A DNA stretch of 6,696 nucleotides from RYN-417 sp043743105 (lineage in GTDB: Bacteria; Patescibacteriota; Saccharimonadia; Saccharimonadales; JACDBH01), in NCBI GenBank assembly GCA_043743105.1, contig JAYTXD010000030.1, positions 1 to 6,696 on the forward strand, written 5' to 3'. A program made the translations under genes and the position numbers. Of this stretch, positions 1 through 5,440 are shown piece by piece. The notes under the pieces were generated by a model. It was not told the DNA's origin. It searched no databases and saw only the letters and a list, made by a program, of their open reading frames with translations. How positions within the stretch are numbered: position 1 is the stretch's first letter; every line of letters starts with the position of its first letter.

Positions 1-13
1 ACTTCCTTCCACA

Positions 14-210
14 TTGAGTTTCTCTAAACTTTTATCTAGCTCAATAATGCCTTCAATCAAAGTGTTCCACTCTGGTACCGACAGGATCACCACGAATATT
101 TAACAGAGTTCAAAAAGTTCGCTATTCGCGAACTTTTAAATTTAATCTTTCCGAAAGAAGTTAAAGAGTTCGATTCTCGTTGGGCGTATAATGCGAAACA
201 GATCGTAACA
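14..210. repeat. Diverged direct repeat, copy 1 (left of fic1)
   Basis: This stretch is a diverged copy of 1335-1540. Shared blocks, measured from TCTAGCTCAAT (35 here, 1364 in copy 2), are GTTCCAC at +29 in both, GGATCACCA at +49 in both, TAACAG at +66/+65, AAAAGTTC at +78/+77, GTTCGATTCTC at +133/+134, and GATC 33 bases after the start of that last block in both. Further left, TTGA and an AAACT-TTAT block also align after an 8-nt gap. Near-constant spacing of exact blocks makes common descent much more likely than chance. The two copies frame the fic1 gene in the same orientation. No terminal inverted repeats, transposase or target duplication are visible, so the nature of the element is unknown. 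Confidence 0.6.
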
Positions 211-270
211 ATTTGCTATAGATTCATGTGCTCAAACGTAACTTTACAAAAAGCTGGTCAATTAACTTGA
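40..270 (+). pseudogene. Possible remnant or 3' end of an unrecognised gene
   Basis: Frame 1 is open for 76 codons after TAG (37-39) until TGA (268-270). It reads like real protein, with mixed hydrophobic and charged stretches such as KKFAIRELLNLIF, KEVKEFDSRWAYNAKQ and IVTICYRF. It has no ATG before 226 and no ribosome-binding site, so it would be a fragment. The matching place in copy 2 keeps FDS-WA in one frame (FDSHWA, from 1499) but is broken by stops and indels. I do not recognise the family. The opposite strand of 1-93 is also open: from a GTG at 93 it gives a helix-like start with PEWNTLIEGIIELDK, and copy 2 on that strand gives a partly matching WNS-then-LIELDK. The coding strand, if any, is therefore uncertain. 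The final TGA overlaps the fic1 -35 box. Confidence 0.3.
113..137. other. Hairpin in repeat copy 1
   Basis: AAAAGTTCGC (113-122) pairs perfectly with GCGAACTTTT (128-137) around a 5-nt loop (TATTC). It sits where copy 2 has its terminator-like hairpin. Only four T follow on the + strand before AAATTT, and five T would follow on the - strand, so it would be a weak terminator either way. The inner two pairs differ from copy 2 by compensatory changes. Confidence 0.55.
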
Positions 271-295
271 CAATTATTTGACAATTACCTATAGT
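267..295 (+). promoter_or_regulatory. fic1 promoter, near-leaderless
   Basis: A consensus -35 TTGACA (267-272) is separated by exactly 17 bp from TATAGT (290-295). Transcription would begin about 301-303, at or next to the fic1 ATG (303), so the mRNA would be leaderless or nearly so; no Shine-Dalgarno sequence precedes the ATG. The decamer TTGACAATTA occurs twice (267-276 and 278-287), 11 bp apart. The second TTGACA is only 6 bp from the -10 and cannot serve as its -35, so the tandem pair may instead be a regulator site or a chance duplication. Confidence 0.65.
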
Positions 296-302
296 TAATA
301 AC

Positions 303-1319
303 ATGAATAAATACACCTTAACGCCTTCAATACTCGAGAACATCTCTTCTATTGAACGGCTATACGGTCAACTTGAAGCACTTCATCTACCAGCAAGATT
401 ACAACTGAACCTAGAGCGGGACAATTTAATCCAATCAAGCTTCGTTAGTAATAGTATTGAAGGTAATCCTCTATCATACCCAGAAGTTTCAAATTTGTTA
501 CTGGACGATCGAATACCAGCTAATCGTAGCGAAAAAGAAATTAGAAACTATTTTGAAATTCTAAAAAATCTAGACAAGCGAGCTCTGAAACCCCTAACAC
601 TCGATGTTATTCTAGATATTCACAAAGATTTACTTACCGGTCTTGACGATGATATTGCAGGAATAATCCGTAATAAAAGAGTTGTAGTTGGTAAACATCG
701 AATGATAGATGGTGAAATTAAACTTGTTGTTAAGCACGAACCACCTTATCACGACGACGCTTCTATCAAAAAAGCATTAAACGAACTTATTGCTTGGTTT
801 ACTGCAACCGATGATCCTCTACCGATAGCAAAAATTGCTATGTTTCACCATTACTATGTGTATATACACCCATTTGCTGACGGAAATGGCCGTACAGTAC
901 GACTTTTAACTGCTCTGCTATTCTTGAATGCTGGATACGCAATTAACAAATACTTCGTGCTTGACGATTACTACGATCTAGGCCGCAAAGCATACTCTGA
1001 CGCACTTAATACTGCTGACGAAGGTGACTCAACTCAGTGGCTAGAATATTTCATTCTAGGTACAAAATACTCACTCCAAAGTGCGCTCGCCAAAGCAAAG
1101 AGTGCCATACTTTCATTAAATGTTGATCAGCGACCAACACCACGCGAATCTACTGTCTTGTCACTTTTTGGTGGACATAACGAACTTACTAGCAATGAAG
1201 TCGTAAAGACACTAGACATATCCCGTCAACAAGCCCAAAACTTACTTTCTGGTCTCGTAAATAAAGGATTAGTCAAAAAATTTGGTAGTACTAAAAATAG
1301 TTTCTACAGATTACTTTAA
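303..1319 (+). CDS. Fic family protein with C-terminal winged helix
   Basis: This 338-residue protein is a Fic-domain enzyme. Fic proteins usually transfer AMP from ATP to hydroxyl side chains of target proteins in the cytoplasm. The catalytic motif HPFADGNGRTVR is intact at residues 189-200, with catalytic His189, the acidic Asp193 and both arginines. The N-terminal region (about 5-70) resembles the Fic_N domain and carries SNSIEG at 49-54, matching the (S/T)xxxE(G/N) inhibitory motif, so this should be a class II, self-inhibited Fic. The flap region lies around residues 119-150 (AGIIRNKRVVVG, then PPYHDD). Residues about 277-338 look like a winged helix (LTSNEVVKTLDISRQQAQNL, then NKGLVKKFG), as in COG3177-type proteins. 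The ATG is chosen because the family N-terminus starts here and the promoter sits directly upstream. The target is unknown. The gene converges on fic2 and lies between two repeat copies, which suggests acquisition as a unit. Confidence 0.93.
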   Translation: MNKYTLTPSILENISSIERLYGQLEALHLPARLQLNLERDNLIQSSFVSNSIEGNPLSYPEVSNLLLDDRIPANRSEKEIRNYFEILKNLDKRALKPLTLDVILDIHKDLLTGLDDDIAGIIRNKRVVVGKHRMIDGEIKLVVKHEPPYHDDASIKKALNELIAWFTATDDPLPIAKIAMFHHYYVYIHPFADGNGRTVRLLTALLFLNAGYAINKYFVLDDYYDLGRKAYSDALNTADEGDSTQWLEYFILGTKYSLQSALAKAKSAILSLNVDQRPTPRESTVLSLFGGHNELTSNEVVKTLDISRQQAQNLLSGLVNKGLVKKFGSTKNSFYRLL

Positions 1320-1334
1320 AGGCATTAAACATAG

Positions 1335-1540
1335 TTGAACTCCTCAAACTCTTATGTTGCTTGTCTAGCTCAATCAAATCTTCATAAAAAGAGTTCCACC
1401 TAAATCCAATATGGATCACCAATTCAGATAACAGATAAGAAAAAGTTCCACAATTTATTTAGTGGAACTTTTTTGTATTATCGCTACTGTAGAAAGTGTT
1501 CGATTCTCATTGGGCTGTCTTGTTAGATGAGATCAATTAC
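1335..1540. repeat. Diverged direct repeat, copy 2 (between the fic genes)
   Basis: This is the partner of 14-210, in the same orientation. It fills almost all of the 230-bp space between the convergent fic stop codons. It keeps TCTAGCTCAAT, GTTCCAC, GGATCACCA, TAACAG, AAAAGTTC, GAACTTTT and GTTCGATTCTC, and the GATC block. The + strand frame that is open in copy 1 is broken here (TAA at 1429-1431, then indels), so if the element was once coding, this copy has decayed. What stays conserved is the hairpin, which now acts as a terminator. Confidence 0.6.
1440..1474. terminator. Bidirectional intrinsic terminator between convergent fic genes
   Basis: A 12-bp perfect stem (1440-1451 with 1462-1473, core AAAAGTTCCAC / GTGGAACTTTT) closes a 10-nt A/T loop. 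Six T (1469-1474) follow the stem core on the + strand and five T on the - strand. It lies 120 bp after the fic1 stop and 76 bp after the fic2 stop, the place expected for a shared terminator. The stem G+C is modest, so efficiency is uncertain. Confidence 0.7.
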
Positions 1541-1549
1541 AAGCAATGT

Positions 1550-2464
1550 TTACTTCAGTAAATTACTTGCGAAAAGTACTGATTCGGCGATGAACTGTTC
1601 AAGTGCCTTAAATTCTTCTTTAGTCTGTGCTAACTCAAGGTACTTGTAGTAGGCGCTTTTTCTTTCCTTCACTACCAGTGGAGGCACAACTCCTGCTTGT
1701 AGCGCCTGCACAAGCATAATAAGTCTACCCGTGCGACCGTTGCCGTCGCTGAATGGGTGGATTTGTTCGAACTTGGCATGAGTTTCAGCTATTTCAGATA
1801 TGATATAACCTCTATTATTACGTATATGCTGTAGAAGCTCAGACATTTGCGACGGTACCTTTAGATAGTTCGCCAACACAACGCGTGAGCCCATTATTCT
1901 GACAGCATGATTCCGATATTTGCCAGCATCGGCTATGATGCCGTGCATGAGCCTCAAGTGTATGTTTAGTATGAGTTCCTCGTCTATGACAAAAGTCGTA
2001 CCCAAGTCGTTCATCTGGTCGATCAGCCAATGTAGAGTTGCTTGATGGTTTCGGGCTTCGGTTTGTTCTATGGCAGTTCTGTTAGATAGAACTTTATTAT
2101 CGAAAATAACGTCTTCAACATCACTCAGTGTCATAGTGCTACCTTCAATAGTATTTGTGTGATAGGTCAGATACAAAGTCAGAGTGTCTAGCATTTGAGC
2201 GTTAGTAACCAGACTGCGAGCACTCATCTTTTTTTCAAGCGCTTGCTGTTTCTTTTCAAGCAACACAGCCTCGTCAACTGCTTCAGTACCGACAATATCT
2301 AAGTACAATTGCTCGATACGAGCGACCGCCTTTTTACGTGGCACCGATCGCTCATTAATCCATGAATTAAGCGTAGCAAAAGAAACACCTAATTTCTGAG
2401 CAAGCTGTTCTTGCGACCAGTTAGAAGCCTTGAGTATTACAAAGAGTAGTTCTGAAGTTGTCAT
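1550..2464 (-). CDS. Fic family protein with N-terminal XRE-like HTH
   Basis: This 304-residue protein joins a DNA-binding head to a Fic AMPylase-type domain. Residues about 3-55 form an XRE/Cro-like helix-turn-helix (WSQEQLAQKLGVSFATLNSW, then a basic RKKAVARIE helix). Residues 65-85 are a charged helical linker. TNTIEG at 103-108 matches the (S/T)xxxE(G/N) inhibitory motif, so the enzyme should be self-inhibited (class II). AGKYRNHAVRIMGS (180-193) is the flap region, and the active-site motif HPFSDGNGRTGR at 236-247 is complete. It has no clear C-terminal winged helix, unlike fic1, and the two share little outside the Fic motifs, so they are not a recent duplication. The HTH suggests autoregulation through the inverted repeat over its start. 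The ATG at 2464 is preferred because the HTH begins right after it. The target protein is unknown. Confidence 0.93.
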   Translation of the reverse strand: MTTSELLFVILKASNWSQEQLAQKLGVSFATLNSWINERSVPRKKAVARIEQLYLDIVGTEAVDEAVLLEKKQQALEKKMSARSLVTNAQMLDTLTLYLTYHTNTIEGSTMTLSDVEDVIFDNKVLSNRTAIEQTEARNHQATLHWLIDQMNDLGTTFVIDEELILNIHLRLMHGIIADAGKYRNHAVRIMGSRVVLANYLKVPSQMSELLQHIRNNRGYIISEIAETHAKFEQIHPFSDGNGRTGRLIMLVQALQAGVVPPLVVKERKSAYYKYLELAQTKEEFKALEQFIAESVLFASNLLK

Positions 2465-2499
2465 AACTTTATAATGTTAACACAATGTATATAAAGTTA
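2464..2499 (-). promoter_or_regulatory. Candidate operator and promoter of fic2
   Basis: TAACTTTATA (2464-2473) and TATAAAGTTA (2490-2499) form a perfect 10-bp inverted repeat with a 16-bp gap. The half-site centres are 26 bp apart, about two and a half helical turns. One arm abuts the fic2 start codon and the other overlaps a plausible -35 (TTGTAA on the - strand), with a weak TAACAT -10 after 17 bp. Transcription would begin only a few bases before the ATG. The placement suits binding by the HTH of Fic2 itself; this is inference. Confidence 0.5.
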
Positions 2500-2517
2500 C
2501 AATATTTTGAGTTATAG

Positions 2518-2541
2518 GCAAAAACGTGGTGGTTTTTTGCT
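2518..2541. other. Perfect stem-loop upstream of pyk
   Basis: GCAAAAAAC (2518-2526) pairs over 9 bp with GTTTTTTGC (2533-2541) around the loop GTGGTG. It stands in the divergent fic2/pyk intergenic region, where neither gene needs a terminator. It could be a regulator site, an insulating terminator for read-through from outside, or chance A-tract/T-tract pairing. Confidence 0.4.
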
Positions 2542-2572
2542 AGTTTTGTATCTGTTAAATAGCTCCTAAACT

Positions 2573-2634
2573 ACAATACAAATTTTAAAGTGTTTTTAGG
2601 TTTCAAAATAAAGCATAAGCGTATAAAATAGGGG
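2573..2634 (+). promoter_or_regulatory. Putative pyk promoter and ribosome binding site
   Basis: Two -10-like hexamers lie upstream of pyk: TACAAT (2573-2578) and TATAAA (2622-2627). Neither has a good -35 at 16-18 bp. Four G (2631-2634) five bases before the ATG (2640) give a weak Shine-Dalgarno. Use of TATAAA would start the RNA at about 2634 and leave almost no room for that site, so the upstream hexamer fits an SD-led mRNA better. The true start is undecided. Confidence 0.35.
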
Positions 2635-2639
2635 TAACT

Positions 2640-4082
2640 ATGAATACAACTAAAAAAGTGCCTAGTGTACCTTTGGAAAAATATAAGCGTACAAAAATAA
2701 TTGCGACGGTGGGGCCGGCTACAGATTCGTATGAATCGATTTTGAGTGCAATTAAAGCGGGCGCCAATGGCCTACGGCTAAATTTTAGCCATGGTAGTTA
2801 CGAAGAACGCGAGCGTCAAATAACCTGGATACGTAAGGCAAGCCGCGAATACGGCAAGCCGGTAGCTATAATTGCCGATTTGCAGGGGCCTAAGATACGG
2901 CTTGGTGATTTTGAAGGCATTATTAATGTTCAAGAGGGTCAAAGTATCAGGCTTGGCTACATGGCAAATTATGAAAAAGATGGCGTTATTCCGACGCAGT
3001 ATGACCTAAGCAAAAAAGTTAAGCGCGGCGAACAGCTTTATATATATGACGGTAAAGTTAAGACAATTGTTACCGCCGTGGTTAACGGTATTGTGCATTT
3101 GCGTGTTGAGAATGACGGCATATTAATCAAGCGAAAAGGTCTTAACCTCCCAGAAACCAACTTTGGTGGGGATGTTATTACTAAAAAGGATAAAGAAGAC
3201 CTGGCGTTTTGTTCAACTCAAGACATAGACTACGTGGCACAGAGTTTTGTGCAGACTGCAGATGATGTCTTAAATCTCCGAAAAATCATGAAAAACCTGG
3301 GGATTAACGCGCGTGTGATTGTAAAAATGGAAACGCGCTCGGCCGTTGAGCATATGGAAGCTATTGTGCTGGCAACGGATGTTATTATGATTGCTCGTGG
3401 CGACCTGGCGGTTGAAACACCACCAGAAAGCGTGCCTATCATACAGCGTCAACTTATTGGCCTTGGCATAAAGCACGCCAAGCCCACCATTGTTGCTACC
3501 CAGATGTTGTTTAGCATGACAGAGGCGCCTGAACCAACCAGGGCAGAGGTGTCGGATGTAGCAACGGCCGTATTGGTTGGGGCCGATTGTGTTATGTTGA
3601 GCGACGAAACAGCTAATGGTCGCTACCCAATTGAAGCCATTAAGATTATGAAGCGAGTCATCCTATACACCGAGCAACATGCGCCCCTGAAGGCCGTGTT
3701 CATGGATGAAATAACCAAGATTACGTCCACAACACAGCAGGCCATAAGTTCTGCCGTATTAAAATTAGCAAATGACATCAAGGCTGATGCTATTGTGGCC
3801 GAAACACGCTCAGGGGCTACCGCGCTGCAAATTGCTAGCAAGCGGGCAGAAATTCCGCTGATTGCCGTTACAAGTGACACGCGGGTGGCTCAGCAGCTTG
3901 CTATTGTCTACGCTTGCAAGAGTTATGTACGACCCGATGATCGCCTCGCGGCCGAAAAACTCACAAACTGGTTACATAGAAACCAAGTATTAGCCGCTGG
4001 TGACATTATCGTGTCTTGCTCGGGACAGCAGCCTGGTAAGATTGGCGGTACTGACACAATCAAGGTGAGAGTGTTAGAATAA
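2640..4082 (+). CDS. pyk: Pyruvate kinase, potassium-independent type predicted
   Basis: Pyruvate kinase converts phosphoenolpyruvate and ADP to pyruvate and ATP, the last step of glycolysis, in the cytoplasm as a tetramer. The 480 residues match the family's usual 470-480. The order is N-terminal extension (1-17), A domain start KIIATVGPAT (19-28), LRLNFSHG (45-52, with Arg46, Asn48, Ser50), DLQGPKIRLG (80-89), B domain (about 90-185), KME (229-231; Lys229 catalytic, Glu231 metal ligand), ARGD (252-255), VATQM (285-289, catalytic Thr287), PTRAEVSDVATAV (299-311), and a C domain with TRSGAT (389-394) in the effector-loop position. Leu81, Gln82, Lys85 and Leu88 replace the Thr, Lys, Glu and Thr of potassium-requiring enzymes. 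It is the first gene of the operon, followed by pgk after 24 nt (12 nt if the upstream GTG is used). Confidence 0.98.
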   Translation: MNTTKKVPSVPLEKYKRTKIIATVGPATDSYESILSAIKAGANGLRLNFSHGSYEERERQITWIRKASREYGKPVAIIADLQGPKIRLGDFEGIINVQEGQSIRLGYMANYEKDGVIPTQYDLSKKVKRGEQLYIYDGKVKTIVTAVVNGIVHLRVENDGILIKRKGLNLPETNFGGDVITKKDKEDLAFCSTQDIDYVAQSFVQTADDVLNLRKIMKNLGINARVIVKMETRSAVEHMEAIVLATDVIMIARGDLAVETPPESVPIIQRQLIGLGIKHAKPTIVATQMLFSMTEAPEPTRAEVSDVATAVLVGADCVMLSDETANGRYPIEAIKIMKRVILYTEQHAPLKAVFMDEITKITSTTQQAISSAVLKLANDIKADAIVAETRSGATALQIASKRAEIPLIAVTSDTRVAQQLAIVYACKSYVRPDDRLAAEKLTNWLHRNQVLAAGDIIVSCSGQQPGKIGGTDTIKVRVLE

Positions 4083-4106
4083 CGAGTAAGAAGGGTGGGA
4101 CCGACT

Positions 4107-5435
4107 TTGAGTTTTGATAAGCAGACCGTGCGAGACATAGATATTAAGGGCAAACGTGTGCTGATGCGCGTTGACTACAATGTGCCTATTGAAGATGGCA
4201 AAGTTGCTAGTGACTACCGCATTACAGAAAGCATACCCACAATTTTATACCTGCTCGAACAAGACTGTTCTATAGTGCTTATGTCTCATTTGGGTAGGCC
4301 AGATGGTAAATCTGACCCTAAGTATAGCCTTCGTCCTACAGCAGAGTGTCTTAGCAAACTTATTAATATGCCCGTACAATTTACCATAGATTGTCTTGGT
4401 ACAGATACGTCGCTTGCCGCCAAGTCACTGGTACGTGGCCAAATATTAATGATCGAAAATCTTAGATTTTATGCTGAAGAAGAAAAAAATGACAAAGACT
4501 TTGCCAAAAAACTAGCGAGTTACGGCGAAGTATTTGTTGAGGATGCCTTTGGTGTGGTGCATCGGGCGCATGCCTCTACGGAAGGCGTAACACACTTTTT
4601 GCCAAGCGTTGCTGGGCTTTTGCTTGAAAAGGAAGTAGATACTATAACAAACGTTATGAGTAACCCAAGTCGGCCACTTATGGCAATAATTGGTGGGGCT
4701 AAAATATCGGATAAGATTACCGTGTTAGAAAAGTTTATTGATATCGCAGACTTTATAGCTATTGGCGGTGCGATGGCTAACACCTTTTTACTGGCCGAGG
4801 GTATAAATATAGGCAAGAGTCTTGCCGATACACAAGATGTACCACTTGCAAAAGAAATTATAGAAAAAGCCCGTGCAAAGGCTAAAAAACAGCCTTTTGT
4901 GTTCTATTTGCCGCAAGATGGTGTTGTTTCGACAGACCTTAAAGGTCCTAAATCTACAAGAATCGTCGACTGGGACGCGCATGTCATTGCCGACATCGAG
5001 AGTTACCCCAAGCAGCCAACGCATGAGTCGAGCGTGGTGGCTGAAGATGAAATGATTTTAGATATCGGGCCGTTTTCTGGGTCTTTTATTGCTGGCGGGT
5101 CACAACTAGCACAAACGGTTGTCTGGAATGGGACAATGGGTGTGACAGAGACAGACGGGCCAAGCAATGACCCTATAGGACCGTTTGCTCACGGTAGCGA
5201 AATAATTGTTGAGGCACTCATGGGTCAGCACGGCCATCGGCCATTTACGGTTGTAGGCGGTGGCGACACGGTATCTTATGTTGAAGAACGTGGTCTTACG
5301 AAGGCCTTCAATCATGTTTCGACCGGTGGTGGAGCCTCATTGGAGCTCATGGAAGGCAAAGAACTCCCCGGAGTTGCAGCATTAATGTCTAAAAAAGCAG
5401 TAAAAACTGCTACAATTAAGCATAAGAAGAAATAG
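4107..5435 (+). CDS. pgk: Phosphoglycerate kinase
   Basis: Phosphoglycerate kinase makes ATP and 3-phosphoglycerate from 1,3-bisphosphoglycerate and ADP. I prefer TTG at 4107 (MSFDKQTVRD): it gives the usual family N-terminus, and GGTGG (4094-4098) lies 8 bases upstream as a Shine-Dalgarno. A GTG at 4095 would add four residues but has no spaced site. In this numbering, RVDYN (21-25), SHLGRP (60-65), ENLRF (117-121), HRAHAS (152-157), GGAK (196-199), GGAMANTF (220-227), WNGTMG (340-345), GGGD (384-387) and TGGGAS (406-411) cover the substrate and nucleotide sites. At 442 residues it is longer than the common 390-415: there is extra sequence around 275-315, about nine extra residues after 348 and a lysine-rich tail (429-442). 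The stop is 5 nt before tpiA. Confidence 0.97.
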   Translation: MSFDKQTVRDIDIKGKRVLMRVDYNVPIEDGKVASDYRITESIPTILYLLEQDCSIVLMSHLGRPDGKSDPKYSLRPTAECLSKLINMPVQFTIDCLGTDTSLAAKSLVRGQILMIENLRFYAEEEKNDKDFAKKLASYGEVFVEDAFGVVHRAHASTEGVTHFLPSVAGLLLEKEVDTITNVMSNPSRPLMAIIGGAKISDKITVLEKFIDIADFIAIGGAMANTFLLAEGINIGKSLADTQDVPLAKEIIEKARAKAKKQPFVFYLPQDGVVSTDLKGPKSTRIVDWDAHVIADIESYPKQPTHESSVVAEDEMILDIGPFSGSFIAGGSQLAQTVVWNGTMGVTETDGPSNDPIGPFAHGSEIIVEALMGQHGHRPFTVVGGGDTVSYVEERGLTKAFNHVSTGGGASLELMEGKELPGVAALMSKKAVKTATIKHKKK

Positions 5436-5440
5436 ATATT

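Noticed and set aside
168..176. GTTCGATTC (also 1498-1506), which looks like a tRNA T-loop
   Set aside because: The flanking five-base stems pair poorly and no anticodon arm, D arm or acceptor stem can be built around either copy, so this is not a tRNA or tmRNA end.
98..185. Integron attC-like core sites (ATTTAAC at 98-104, GTTGGGC at 179-185)
   Set aside because: The two cores are not complementary, copy 2 has ATTGGGC in place of GTT, and no integrase is in the window.
1391..1406. T-box-like AGGTGGAAC on the minus strand of repeat copy 2
   Set aside because: The full T-box antiterminator sequence, a specifier stem and a downstream amino-acid gene on that strand are all missing.
1839..2030. 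63-codon open frame inside fic2
   Set aside because: It is an out-of-frame shadow on the same strand as fic2, with no ribosome-binding site or recognisable protein.
3230..3880. Several minus-strand open frames within pyk
   Set aside because: They lie antisense to a confidently assigned enzyme gene and look like translations of its codon pattern.
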